A stretch of 64,000 nt of DNA from Bacteroidaceae bacterium (GCA_017524545.1 JAFXVN010000014.1:52300-116299); one strand, 5' to 3'. Positions 36,557 to 45,130 are shown, counted from the stretch's first letter. The notes: generated by a model not told the origin, from the sequence alone. Translations and numbers: made by a program.

Positions 36557-36906
36557 TGGTAACGTGTATGATAAGTTATAGTGTATGCGCTGTCACCCGG
36601 TGTGCAAAGTTGTACTAGGAAATTCCCAAGCCCGTACTCCCGCTTTCCTTTATAATAAGCTTCGCCTATGGTGTCGCATGCACCAACGACTTTGTTTCCA
36701 ACAATCATAACATACTTCCCATTGTAAGATGGCAGAAGTTCCTCTTGGTGGTCGAGATAATACTTAAATTCCTGATCTAACATATTATTTCTGTTGTTCA
36801 TTTTGTAATATGGTTTCATCCTTCTTCTCTTTCCGATTGTTCCTTCTATTGGGGTAACTAATTCAAGTGGCGCCCAGAGTAAATGAAAGGTTTTATGCCC
36901 ACGCAT
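36553..36906 (-). CDS. Small conserved protein translationally coupled to the retropepsin gene
   Basis: The 117-residue frame contains a conserved-looking core: FKYYLDHQEELLPSYNGKYV, VGNKVVGACDT, YGLGNFLVQLCTPGDSAYT and a final ITYHTRYQ. Similar short proteins (DUF5678-like) typically precede retropepsin genes. The core starts near residue 42 (MLDQEFKYY), so the first 35-41 residues may be untranslated. Candidate starts are Met1, Met30 (preceded by a purine-rich AGAAGAAGG), Met36 and Met42. No catalytic residues stand out. The gene overlaps the protease start by 4 bases and has its own -7 box at 36924-36931. A substrate, adaptor or inhibitor role for the protease is a guess from linkage. Confidence 0.75.
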   Translation of the reverse strand: MRGHKTFHLLWAPLELVTPIEGTIGKRRRMKPYYKMNNRNNMLDQEFKYYLDHQEELLPSYNGKYVMIVGNKVVGACDTIGEAYYKGKREYGLGNFLVQLCTPGDSAYTITYHTRYQ

Positions 36907-36923
36907 TTAAGGAAAACATGGTG

Positions 36924-36931
36924 CAAAGTTA
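36924..36931 (-). promoter_or_regulatory. -7 promoter box for the small protein/retropepsin unit
   Basis: The minus-strand sequence is TAACTTTG, 18 bases upstream of the first ATG. The short distance favours a start downstream of that ATG. Confidence 0.65.
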
Positions 36932-37017
36932 GTAATTTCTCTGATACGAACAAAGAAAATGGCAAAAAAATAGGGATTAGGAATTAGGGGTATTTCTTTT
37001 ATGTTGCATCACCATAA

Positions 37018-37052
37018 TAAATTTCAACTTTCAACTTTCAATTTTCAACTAA
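37018..37052. repeat. AACTTTC-class short tandem repeats upstream of the M16 peptidase gene
   Basis: AATTTCAACTTTCAACTTTC and a following AATTTTCAACT end directly before the promoter box. This is the class seen at 66-92 and 2011-2037. Confidence 0.8.
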
Positions 37053-37058
37053 TTGTCG

Positions 37059-37066
37059 TATCTTTG
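37059..37066 (+). promoter_or_regulatory. -7 promoter box for the M16 peptidase gene
   Basis: TATCTTTG, 28 bases upstream of the ATG at 37094. Confidence 0.75.
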
Positions 37067-37093
37067 CGGTGTGAAACTTAAAAACAAAGAGAT

Positions 37094-40054
37094 ATGAACC
37101 TGAAAAAACTTAAATCCTACTGTTTGCTGACAGCTGTTTGCAGTCTGACGGCATTTTCACTGAGTCTGTCGTCCTGCTCTGGCAGCCACGACTATGAAAG
37201 CGTGGAGGGCGACCCCATGCAGACACGCATTTATACCCTCGATAACGGGCTGAAAGTCTATCTGACGGTCAATCACGACGAACCGCGCATCCAGACTTAT
37301 ATTGCTGTGCGCACCGGCTCGAGGAACGACCCTGCCGAGAGTACCGGCCTGGCACACTATCTGGAGCACCTCATGTTCAAGGGAACTGACAGCTTCGGCA
37401 CCATCGACTATGCCCAGGAACGTCCTCTGCTCGACAGCATCGAGGCACAGTATGAAATCTACGGAAAGACGAAGGACGAGGCCCAGCGCCGCGCCATCTA
37501 CCACCGCATAGACAGCTTCAGCTACGAGGCCAGCAAGTTCGCCATCGCCAACGAATACGACAAGCTGATGGCAGGCATAGGCAGCACAGGCTCGAACGCT
37601 TTTACCAGTGAAGATGTGACCTGCTACACCGAGAATATCCCGGCAGGTGCCGTAGAACAATGGGCTAAGGTGCAGGCCGACCGCTTCCGCAATATGGTGA
37701 TTCGTGGCTTCCATACCGAGCTTGAGGCCGTCTATGAGGAGTACAACATCTACCTTACGAACGACGGCGACAAGGTAAGCCAGGCCATCAACGGCATCCT
37801 TTTCCCGCACCATCCCTACGGCACGCAGACCACCATCGGCACGCAGGAGCATCTGAAGAATCCGTCGCTCATCAATGTCAAGAACTACTATCACGACTGG
37901 TACGTTCCTAACAACATTGCCATCTGCATGAGCGGCGACCTCGACCCAGAGGAAACGATGAGTACCATCCGTCGCTATTTCGGCGATTGGCAGAAGAGCG
38001 ACAGCCTGCCGCAGCTCAGTTTCCAGAAGGAAGAGCCATTGACGCAGCCCGTATGCAAAGAAGTCATCGGCCGCGAGGCAGAACAGGTTTATATGGCTTG
38101 GCTTTTTGCCGGTAAAGAGGGGCAAGGAGCCTCTAATTCTTCCGACCTTCTCGAAGTCATGGGCGAAGTGCTCAGCAACGGCATGGCAGGTCTCATGGAT
38201 CTCGACCTGAACAAGGCGCAGAAGGTGTTGGAGAGCGGTGCCTTCGCTATGGAGAACAATGACTATAGTGCGCTTTGGCTCTATGGCACTCCCAAGGAGG
38301 GTCAGACGCTCGAAGAGGTGCGCCAGCTCATGCTCGCCGAAGTGGAGAAGCTCAAGAAGGGAGAATGGGACGAGTCGCTGCTTTCTGCTGTCGTGAACAA
38401 CATGAAGCGCAAACGTCTCGAAAGCTTGCAGGACAATCAAAGCCGTGCCATGATGTTCGTCGAGTCTTTCATCTATAGTCTTGACTGGGCGGATGTTGTT
38501 GGACAGAACGACCGCATCGGTAAGCTTACGAAGCAGGACATCGTTGACTTTGCCAATGCCACCCTCACCGACGGCTATGCCTGTGTCTTCAAGCGTCAGG
38601 GCTTCGACCCCAACGAGAAGAAGATTGAGAAGCCAGAAATCTCGCCCATCGAGACCAATCGCGACAAGACCAGCGACTTCGTCACAGAAGTGCTCTCCAT
38701 GCCAGCAAAGGAGATAGCGCCTCAATTCCTCGACTTCGAGAAGGACTTGAAGACCCTCTCTGAAGAGGACTCTGGGCAGGAACTTATTTCCCGCATCGAC
38801 CCCAATGCCCAACTCTTCTCCGTCTCCTTCATCTTCGACCGTGGCACGAAGGCCGACAAAGTGCTCTCCATTGCTCCGCAGTATCTTGACTACATGGGTA
38901 CCGACAGCCTCAGTGCCGAGCAGTATCGGATGGAACTCTACAAGATTGCTTGTGATGTGGACATGTGGGCGCAGGAAGACAGAACGTATGTCATCGTCAA
39001 GGGACTTGCAGAGAACATGGAGAAGGCTCTCCAGCTTTGCCAAGACTGGCTTTCGGGTTCTGTTGAGAACCAGGATGTCTATGATGCAGTGGTTGCAGAC
39101 GTGTTGAAGGCGCGTGCTGACAACAAGCTTGACCAGCGTACCTGTTCGCGTGCTCTCTTCAACTATGGTTTCTTCGGTCCCGACAATGCCTTCACTCACA
39201 TCCTCAGCGCCGGGGAGCTGCAGGCACTCAAGCCGGCTGATCTCTTGCTGCATATCCATGGCCTTGCTTCCGTTCCACAGCATGTGTTGTACTATGGGCC
39301 GGAAGCCCCCTCCCTGCTCCCCCTTTGGGGGAGTGCTAGTGACCGGCGAGGCAGTGAGAATGAGGTACTCCCCCAAGGGGGGAGCGGGGAAGGGGCTTAC
39401 TTCCATCACCTTCCCGTCCTCGAACCTGAAGTCATCATTGCGCCCTTCGATGCCAAGAATATCTACATGCGCAATGTGTCCAATCGCGGCGACCTCTTCG
39501 ACGCTTCACTGCTGCCCGACATTCAGGTCTTCAACGAATACTTTGGCGGTGGCATGAACACCATCGTCTTTCAGGAGTTGCGTGAGGCGCGCGGCCTGGC
39601 TTACTCGGCAGGTGCTCTCTATGCAAAGCCGGATAAAGCCGACGACAGCAATGTGTTCTTCACTAACATCATTACGCAGAATGACAAGATGACCGAGTGC
39701 CTCAATGTCTTTGATGACATCGTAGAGAACATGCCGCAGAGCGAAAAAGCATTCCAACTGGCTAAGGATGCTGTCCTCAAACGTCTGGCTTCCGAACGCA
39801 TCCTTCGCGAAGACATCCTCTACTACTACATGCGGATGCGCGACCTCGGCATCGACCACGATGCCAATCGCGATATTTATGAGAAGGTGAAGGATATGAC
39901 GATGGGCGACCTTGCCGACTTCCACGAGAAGCAAATCAAGGGGCGCACCTATCGCTACATGATACTTGGCGACGAGAAAGAACTCGACATGCAGAAGCTT
40001 CAGCAGCTCGGTCCCATCCGCCGCGTCACGTTGGAAGATATCTTTGGATATTAA
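37094..40054 (+). CDS. M16-family zinc metallopeptidase, lipoprotein
   Basis: The 986-residue protein starts with a lipoprotein signal (lipobox LSLSSC, Cys28) and so is anchored in the outer or inner membrane facing the periplasm. The inverted zinc motif HxxEH is His88-Tyr-Leu-Glu91-His92 (GLAHYLEHLMFKGT), with the distal Glu in the ELEAVYEEYN helix. Two M16 halves are present; the second carries ELREARGLAYSAGALY, the usual R/Y pair. It is a pitrilysin/insulinase-type peptidase that would degrade peptides in a closed chamber. An inverted pair of GC-rich elements (39304-39398) adds about 32 residues at 737-768 (PSLLPLWGSAS through LPQGGSGEGA), in the linker region of the second half. Confidence 0.92.
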   Translation: MNLKKLKSYCLLTAVCSLTAFSLSLSSCSGSHDYESVEGDPMQTRIYTLDNGLKVYLTVNHDEPRIQTYIAVRTGSRNDPAESTGLAHYLEHLMFKGTDSFGTIDYAQERPLLDSIEAQYEIYGKTKDEAQRRAIYHRIDSFSYEASKFAIANEYDKLMAGIGSTGSNAFTSEDVTCYTENIPAGAVEQWAKVQADRFRNMVIRGFHTELEAVYEEYNIYLTNDGDKVSQAINGILFPHHPYGTQTTIGTQEHLKNPSLINVKNYYHDWYVPNNIAICMSGDLDPEETMSTIRRYFGDWQKSDSLPQLSFQKEEPLTQPVCKEVIGREAEQVYMAWLFAGKEGQGASNSSDLLEVMGEVLSNGMAGLMDLDLNKAQKVLESGAFAMENNDYSALWLYGTPKEGQTLEEVRQLMLAEVEKLKKGEWDESLLSAVVNNMKRKRLESLQDNQSRAMMFVESFIYSLDWADVVGQNDRIGKLTKQDIVDFANATLTDGYACVFKRQGFDPNEKKIEKPEISPIETNRDKTSDFVTEVLSMPAKEIAPQFLDFEKDLKTLSEEDSGQELISRIDPNAQLFSVSFIFDRGTKADKVLSIAPQYLDYMGTDSLSAEQYRMELYKIACDVDMWAQEDRTYVIVKGLAENMEKALQLCQDWLSGSVENQDVYDAVVADVLKARADNKLDQRTCSRALFNYGFFGPDNAFTHILSAGELQALKPADLLLHIHGLASVPQHVLYYGPEAPSLLPLWGSASDRRGSENEVLPQGGSGEGAYFHHLPVLEPEVIIAPFDAKNIYMRNVSNRGDLFDASLLPDIQVFNEYFGGGMNTIVFQELREARGLAYSAGALYAKPDKADDSNVFFTNIITQNDKMTECLNVFDDIVENMPQSEKAFQLAKDAVLKRLASERILREDILYYYMRMRDLGIDHDANRDIYEKVKDMTMGDLADFHEKQIKGRTYRYMILGDEKELDMQKLQQLGPIRRVTLEDIFGY
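39304..39398. repeat. GC-rich palindromic elements inside the M16 gene (inverted pair)
   Basis: The left unit is GCCCCCTCCCTG plus CTCCCCCTTTGGGGGAG. The right unit, ACTCCCCCAAGGGGGGAG plus CGGGGAAGGGGCT, is its inverse. About 34 bases separate them. In frame. Confidence 0.93.
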
Positions 40055-40065
40055 GACTATGCTTG

Positions 40066-40099
40066 AGGTCGCTGTCGTTTACTTGACAGCGACCTTTTT
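40066..40099 (+). terminator. Rho-independent terminator of the M16 gene, overlapping the convergent gene
   Basis: AGGTCGCTGTC pairs with GACAGCGACCT across an 8-base loop, followed by TTTTTC. The stop codon of the convergent EEP gene (40079-40081) lies in the loop and its last codons form the right arm. Confidence 0.85.
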
Positions 40100-40981
40100 C
40101 TTTCCCTTTATGTAGATGCCTTTTTGCAGAGGGGTGAACACTCTTTTGCCTGTAAGGTCATACATCGCTTCTTCCTGTAGCGTGCTGTCTGTAGAGGGGG
40201 AAGTGATGCCGGTAGTGTATCTTTCCATCTTAACTTCCACAAGGACAGGTCGGTGGTCGGAGGCTTCCGGCTCGTTGATGACCTTCCTGCTCCTTATGGA
40301 TTTGATGACACGCCCATAGCTGGCTATGTAGTCTATTATCTTGGTTGGATTGCGGGCAGGGAAGGTATAGTTGGCACTGCTGCTTGTGGTATTGTTCAGG
40401 ATGTTGAAATCTTTCCTCACCTTGGTGATGAACGTGGAGCCGGGCTGGTCGTTCCAGTCGCCACAGATGAAGAATGGTTTGTCCCAGCTGGCGGCTTCCT
40501 CGATGATGATGGGCAGCGAGGCAATTCTGCATTCCTCATCGAGGTCAAGGTGGGTGGTGGCGAACACATACTCCTCAAATTCACATACCAGCAGGGTTCT
40601 GGCTTCGTTTCCCGGCAAGGGCAGGTGATGAACGGACATAGGGGCTTCCTTACTGAGGATTGCCACACCATATTTCCCTCTCGTCAGGGGAATGGCACCG
40701 CCGAATGTGGCATACATCCCAAGGGATTGGCCCAGATAGGCTGCCTGGTCGATGTAGCTGGAGCGTTTCACCACGCTATCCACTTCCTGCAGTCCGACTA
40801 CATCTGGTGTGGCACCCTGAATAACTGCCGCCTGCCTGTCCAGGTCTATCACGTCGTCCATGCCCGCGCCGTGGCGGATGTTGTAAGTCATTAACCGAAG
40901 CAACATGGTGGTGTCGTCCTGCGGATAAGCTGTCAGGCAGGAAAGCAACAAGCAAGCAATAAAAACGATTCTGCTATTCAT
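40079..40981 (-). CDS. Secreted endonuclease/exonuclease/phosphatase-family hydrolase with sorting-type C-terminus
   Basis: After a signal peptide (MNSRIVFIACLLLSCLTAYPQ) the EEP fold is clear: LMTYNIRHGAG, VGLQEVDSV with the metal-binding Glu, ATTHLDL, FICGDWNDQPGS, KIIDYI and the final SDHRPVLVEV. The family includes nucleases and phospholipid or inositol-phosphate phosphatases, so the substrate is open. The C-terminus (MYDLTGKRVFTPLQKGIYIK, then KKKVAVK) is the shared module, so this small enzyme is probably a surface or secreted cargo. The last residues are encoded by the arm of the M16 terminator. It follows pmbA on the minus strand after a 63-base gap. Confidence 0.87.
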   Translation of the reverse strand: MNSRIVFIACLLLSCLTAYPQDDTTMLLRLMTYNIRHGAGMDDVIDLDRQAAVIQGATPDVVGLQEVDSVVKRSSYIDQAAYLGQSLGMYATFGGAIPLTRGKYGVAILSKEAPMSVHHLPLPGNEARTLLVCEFEEYVFATTHLDLDEECRIASLPIIIEEAASWDKPFFICGDWNDQPGSTFITKVRKDFNILNNTTSSSANYTFPARNPTKIIDYIASYGRVIKSIRSRKVINEPEASDHRPVLVEVKMERYTTGITSPSTDSTLQEEAMYDLTGKRVFTPLQKGIYIKGKKKVAVK

Positions 40982-41044
40982 GGTACAATGTTTATTTGAA
41001 GATTGAGGATTGAAGATTATGGACTATGAACTATGGACTGACGG

Positions 41045-42361
41045 TCAGATTCCGTCGAAGGCAACATCCTCGAAAGCGAGGGTGGGGATGAGTTCTGTCT
41101 CCCAAGGGTCGGCATCATCGCCTACATAGCTCAAGCGTTGCCAGACATCAAGTATGTTGCCAGTGATGTTCATGCCGCTAACAGGCTGTACAATAGCGCC
41201 GTTCTCGATGAGGAAGCCTTCGATGCCGTAGGAGAAGTTGCCTGTCACAGGGTCGCAGTTCCCGCCGTTGTAGTCGGTGACGAGGATAAAAGGGCCAGCA
41301 CTCCCCCAAAGGGGGAGCGGGGAGGGGGCTGGCTTCGGGCTTCCCATTATCAGCCGATGTATGCCTTGTGTTGTTGGCTTCATTCCAAGTTTCTTTCCCA
41401 TTGGGGTGTCGATGAAATAGGTCTGTAAGCGTCCTTCTGTGAAGAGCTCCCGCCGCTGGGTGGCAACACCATCGTAGTCGAAGAGGGACGCGCCTCGTGT
41501 GCCGGGCTGTAGCGGGTCATCGACAATGTTCACGAGGGGCGATACAACCTGTTGGCCGAGTTTGCCCCTGAGGAATGATGTCCTTTGCTGCAAGGCTTGT
41601 CCGTTCATCGCGTTCAGAATAGGTTGCAGGAAGTTGCCGGCACATGGCGACTCCAGTATCATGCGGTAGCGTCCGCTTGGCGCAGGCCGTTGTCCTATTT
41701 TCTGGAGTGTCCGCTTGAGGGCTGTCGGTGCGATGCCCTGATGTGGCATTTGCTTGAAGAAGAGGCGCGACTCGCCCCAGCCGTCCATCGGGTGCTGGCC
41801 GCCTTCGCCTTCAACTGTGATAATGCTCGTCAAGGTGCAGTAGCTGCTCTGCTCGTGACCGTCGAAGCCGTTGCTGATGAGATAGTGTGCCTCGTGCTGG
41901 CGGTCGTTATAGCGCGTCTGCATACTGATGATGCGCTTGTCCGTTCCCTCAACTTCCCTTGCGGTGTCTTGAAGGAGTCTTATCTTCTCCTTCGGGTCAA
42001 TCTCAGAGAGTGAAGCATCGAAGTTTTGCAAGTCGGGTCCACCGCCTTTGTAATAGCGACTGGGGTCAGCAAGTGTCCGCGTCTCGTCGGGTTCCAGTAG
42101 CTTTGTCGTTTCAAATGCTTGTCTGATGAACGCGCTGACAGAGTCCGGGCGCAGGTCGTTCGTGTAGAAGAAGCCGTCGCGTCCGTCGAGATAGAGGTTG
42201 ATGGCAAGCGAGAGGGAGGTGGCACGCAGCATCTTCTCCACCTTGCCGTCGCGCAGCACGATGTTGTCCTCATGGTTCTCCAATAAAACCAGCTTGTAGT
42301 CAAGCTTCGCAGGAAGCTTCAAGATGGCTTCGGAGGCGAAATATATCAGGTCTTTGTTCAT
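41045..42361 (-). CDS. pmbA: TldE/PmbA-type subunit of the TldD-TldE protease
   Basis: The 438-residue protein matches the PmbA (TldE) family: LVLLENHEDNIVLRDGKVEKMLRATSLSLAINLYLDGRDGFFYTND at the start and FSYGIEGFLIENGAIVQPVSGMNITGNILDV at the end. TldE lacks the zinc site and pairs with TldD, encoded just upstream, to form a protease that cleaves unfolded peptides and matures some modified peptides. A single GC-rich element (41297-41330) adds about 11 residues at 344-355 (APSPLPLWGSA) just before the conserved ILVTDYNGGN strand. Confidence 0.92.
   Translation of the reverse strand: MNKDLIYFASEAILKLPAKLDYKLVLLENHEDNIVLRDGKVEKMLRATSLSLAINLYLDGRDGFFYTNDLRPDSVSAFIRQAFETTKLLEPDETRTLADPSRYYKGGGPDLQNFDASLSEIDPKEKIRLLQDTAREVEGTDKRIISMQTRYNDRQHEAHYLISNGFDGHEQSSYCTLTSIITVEGEGGQHPMDGWGESRLFFKQMPHQGIAPTALKRTLQKIGQRPAPSGRYRMILESPCAGNFLQPILNAMNGQALQQRTSFLRGKLGQQVVSPLVNIVDDPLQPGTRGASLFDYDGVATQRRELFTEGRLQTYFIDTPMGKKLGMKPTTQGIHRLIMGSPKPAPSPLPLWGSAGPFILVTDYNGGNCDPVTGNFSYGIEGFLIENGAIVQPVSGMNITGNILDVWQRLSYVGDDADPWETELIPTLAFEDVAFDGI
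41297..41330. repeat. GC-rich palindromic element inside pmbA (single)
   Basis: ACTCCCCCAAAGGGGGAG plus a CGGGGAGGGGGCT arm, sense relative to the gene. In frame (PSPLPLWGSA). Confidence 0.93.
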
Positions 42362-42364
42362 TGT

Positions 42365-42466
42365 TTTCTTAATTAAGAATTAAGAGTTAAGAAAGACAGT
42401 TTGGGCAGCATGGATTTGTTGTGTTAGGTATTTTTCTTAACTCTTAATTCTTAACTCTTAACTTTC
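42365..42466. repeat. TTAAGA-class short repeats between tldD and pmbA
   Basis: TTAAGAATTAAGAGTTAAG at 42371-42391 and its complement TTAACTCTTAATTCTTAAC at 42437-42465 lie at both edges of the gap, in inverted orientation, with about 45 bases between. Confidence 0.8.
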
Positions 42467-42468
42467 AT

Positions 42469-43941
42469 CTATCCCACGATTAACTTGTCTATCAGCACCG
42501 TTGGCAAGCCTTGGCTGACGGTCACTTTCTGTCCCTCCTTGCCGCACATGCTGGCACTGTGGTCGATGCGGAGATTGTCGCCCACCATGCTGATGCGGCG
42601 AAGTGCCTCTGGACCGTTGCCAATGATGTTGAGGTCGCGCAGGGGGCGTGTCAGCTTGCCGTCTTCGATGAGGTAGCCAGTCTTCATAAAGAAGGTGAAG
42701 TCGCCCGCGCCAATCTGCACCTGGCCGTTGGTGAAGGACTGCGCATAGATGCCCCGCTTCACACTTCGTATGATGTCTTCCTCCTTCGCTTCGCCCGGCA
42801 GCATGTAGGTGGAGCGCATTCGTGGGATGGGCATACAGCGGAAGCTCTCTCGCCGGCCGTTGCCCGTGGGTTTTACGCCGAAGTGCTTGGCACTGATGCG
42901 GTCGTAAAGGTAGCTGTTGAGCCTTCCGTTCTCAACGAGCACCGTCTTTTGCCCTGGGATGCCCTCGTCGTCGAAGCGAAGCATTCCTGCATCGTTTGGC
43001 AGAGTGCCATCATCGACGATGCTGATGCTCGGGTGGCATATCTCTTTGCCGAGTTGTCCTGTGAAGATGCTGTCACCAGTGCGGATGAAGTCGGCCTCGA
43101 AAGCATGGCCGATGGCTTCGTGCAGGAGGATGCCGCTGCTGCCCGCAGCCATCACCACTGGCATCTCGCCTCCCTCTATCTGCGAGGCGGAGAAGAGGAA
43201 GTCGGTGCGCTGGATGGCCTCGCTGACCACTTCTTCTATCAGTTTGTCTGTGAAGAAGTCCGCTCCCATCTGCATCATCCGCGATGCAAAGCCCATCTGT
43301 GTCTGTCCGCCTCGCTCCATGACGATGTTCACGGAGAGCGACGTGCGTGGGCGAAAGTCGTGGAAGGCCGTGCCGTCGCTTGCAGCGAACTGCACCTCCT
43401 GCATCCGCTGCGAGATATAGGCTTTTACCTTGATGACGGAGGCATCGAGAGCGTAGGCTTTCTCCTCAATTCCAAGCAGTAGTTTGCGAGTTTGTGGAGG
43501 CGGAAGTGAATGCGCAGGCTTTCCTGTTTCCTCAAATGTAGTGGTAAACGGCTGTGGCTTGACTCCCTCTCCTTTGGAGAGGGTAGGGGTGAGGCTTTTC
43601 GCAGCTTTCATCAATGCCTCATCACTCAAGTCCATTGTGTAGGCATAGCCTGTCTCTGTGCCTCGTACCGCACGGATGCCTGCACCATAGAGACACACCT
43701 GCTGTGCCTGGCTCACCTTGCCATCTTGCAGCACCATGCTGCTGATGTTGGTATCCTCGATGAAGATGTCGGCATAGTCAGCACCGCCGGAGAGGGCAGC
43801 AGAGAGAAGCCTCCCCCGTCCCCTCCCAAGGAGGGGTGAACGGCGAAGATGCTCCCTCCCTTTAAGGGAGGGTCGGGGTGGGTCTGTGGGGCAATTACTT
43901 GTCAAGGTATTCTGCCAGTGTTTTGCCGAGTTCTTCGCCAC
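42469..43941 (-). CDS. tldD: TldD metalloprotease subunit
   Basis: This is the zinc-bearing partner of TldE. The HExxxH motif is His274-Glu275-His279 (LLHEAIGHAFEADF). IEGGEMPVVMAAGSSGI and the C-terminal MVGDNLRIDHSASMCGKEGQ also fit. The conserved part begins at about residue 46 (LLSAALSGGADYADIFIED). Everything upstream is unusual: residues 19-45 are an inverted pair of GC-rich elements, and residues 1-16 overlap the 3' end of the upstream TlpA-like gene in another frame. The real start is therefore uncertain and may lie in or just before the element. A second, single element (43561-43595) encodes SLTPTLSKGEGVK at 115-127. Confidence 0.9.
   Translation of the reverse strand: MAKNSAKHWQNTLTSNCPTDPPRPSLKGREHLRRSPLLGRGRGRLLSAALSGGADYADIFIEDTNISSMVLQDGKVSQAQQVCLYGAGIRAVRGTETGYAYTMDLSDEALMKAAKSLTPTLSKGEGVKPQPFTTTFEETGKPAHSLPPPQTRKLLLGIEEKAYALDASVIKVKAYISQRMQEVQFAASDGTAFHDFRPRTSLSVNIVMERGGQTQMGFASRMMQMGADFFTDKLIEEVVSEAIQRTDFLFSASQIEGGEMPVVMAAGSSGILLHEAIGHAFEADFIRTGDSIFTGQLGKEICHPSISIVDDGTLPNDAGMLRFDDEGIPGQKTVLVENGRLNSYLYDRISAKHFGVKPTGNGRRESFRCMPIPRMRSTYMLPGEAKEEDIIRSVKRGIYAQSFTNGQVQIGAGDFTFFMKTGYLIEDGKLTRPLRDLNIIGNGPEALRRISMVGDNLRIDHSASMCGKEGQKVTVSQGLPTVLIDKLIVG
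43561..43595. repeat. GC-rich palindromic element inside tldD (single)
   Basis: GACTCCCTCTCCTTTGGAGAGG plus a GTAGGGGTGAGGC arm, sense relative to the gene. In frame (LTPTLSKGEG). Confidence 0.92.
43807..43885. repeat. GC-rich palindromic elements at the 5' end of tldD (inverted pair)
   Basis: AGCCTCCCCCGTCCCCTCC plus AAGGAGGGG, about 13 bases, then GCTCCCTCCCTTTAAGGGAG plus GGTCGGGGTGGGTC. It lies between the stop of the TlpA-like gene and the conserved part of TldD. Confidence 0.93.
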
Positions 43942-45010
43942 GAAGGTTGGCCTTGATGACCTTACCGTCGGGGCCGTAGAGAATGGTTGCAGGAATGCTC
44001 TTGACGTTGAAGATGTCGCTTGCAGCGCACTCCCAGCCCTTCAGGTCGCTAATCTGAGGCCATGTGATGCCAAGATCCTTGACTCCCTTTTCCCATGCCT
44101 CCTGGCTGTTGTCGAAGGAAATGCCGACAACCTCGAAGCCCTTGTCCTTGTACTTCTCATAGTTTGCCTTCACATTAGGCATCTCGCCACGGCATGGGCC
44201 GCACCAGCTTGCCCAGAAGTCAACGAGGACATACTTGCCTTTGCCTACATAGTCGGTCAGGTGGCACTCCTTGCCGTTGAGGTCTTTGCCCACGAAATCT
44301 GCCACGGGAGCACCGGGTTGCTTGTTGCGTTCGCCGCCGAGGGAAGCCACAATGGGTTTAAGTGCCTTGTTGTCCTTGTACTTGTAGTCCTTCAGGAAGC
44401 CTTCCACGAAATCTGCTCCGAGGTCGTCCACGCCAGTGCTGCAAAGGAAGTAGATAGGTATCATGTTGTCGGTGTTCTCCGTGATAATCTGCTTCATCGT
44501 GGCAAAGAGGTCCTTCTGGATGGCGTCGTATCGCGTTTCAATGTCCGCCATTACTTCTGCGGGAATAGCTCCGTTGTATTTCTCTTGTGCTTCCCGGTAG
44601 TCCTTCATAACTTGCTCCATGGGGGCGCTTGCAACATTCAGCCGTTCGTTGGCATCGGCAAGCAGCATGTTCTGGTCAGAACCCTTTGTTATCTCGGCCT
44701 TATCATCCTTGATGGTCACTTCGATGGGCTTGCCGTCGATGATGACCGCGCAGATGGACTGACGTCCGTCGGCACTGCGGCCAATCATGGCAATGACAGG
44801 CTCCACCGTATCGACGACAAAGGTCACGACACCGTCGGCCACCTGTCCCTCGGCAATGGACTGGCGGTTTTGGAAGTTGTAGAGGAACGTGGGCAGAGGG
44901 TCGCCGAGGTCGCCAACAACCTTGATTTCAGTCTTTGTCTGTGTCTCTGCGCAAGCTACCAGGCAGAAGGCAGCAAGCATGGTCAGTAAGAAATTCTTTT
45001 TCATAGTCAT
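43895..45010 (-). CDS. TlpA-like thioredoxin-fold lipoprotein (DUF4369-type N-terminus)
   Basis: The 371-residue protein begins with a lipoprotein signal (MKKNFLLTMLAAFCLVAC); the ATG at 45004 is an equally good start. Residues 30-130 resemble the DUF4369 beta domain, and a helical region follows. From about residue 235 there is an AhpC/TlpA-type thioredoxin domain with the redox pair in WASWCGPCRGEMPNV and the cis-Pro in SIPATILYGPDG. It is probably a periplasmic thiol-disulfide oxidoreductase. It has its own promoter box (45037-45044) and is read into tldD, whose frame overlaps its 3' end. Confidence 0.9.
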   Translation of the reverse strand: MTMKKNFLLTMLAAFCLVACAETQTKTEIKVVGDLGDPLPTFLYNFQNRQSIAEGQVADGVVTFVVDTVEPVIAMIGRSADGRQSICAVIIDGKPIEVTIKDDKAEITKGSDQNMLLADANERLNVASAPMEQVMKDYREAQEKYNGAIPAEVMADIETRYDAIQKDLFATMKQIITENTDNMIPIYFLCSTGVDDLGADFVEGFLKDYKYKDNKALKPIVASLGGERNKQPGAPVADFVGKDLNGKECHLTDYVGKGKYVLVDFWASWCGPCRGEMPNVKANYEKYKDKGFEVVGISFDNSQEAWEKGVKDLGITWPQISDLKGWECAASDIFNVKSIPATILYGPDGKVIKANLRGEELGKTLAEYLDK

Positions 45011-45036
45011 ATTGATGGGTTTGTATGTTTCTTGTG

Positions 45037-45044
45037 CAAAGGTA
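45037..45044 (-). promoter_or_regulatory. -7 promoter box for the TlpA-like/tldD/pmbA unit
   Basis: The minus-strand sequence is TACCTTTG, 27 bases upstream of the first ATG. Confidence 0.75.
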
Positions 45045-45130
45045 CAACAAAAAGTGAGAAATGAAAAACGAAAAGAGAAAAATTATTTGAGCCTACATGT
45101 AGAAAGGCAGAAAGGCGTGTTGCGTTGACA

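Noticed and set aside
37157-39409. 750-codon minus-strand open frame
   Set aside because: It is antisense to the M16 peptidase gene and shows no recognisable motif or promoter.
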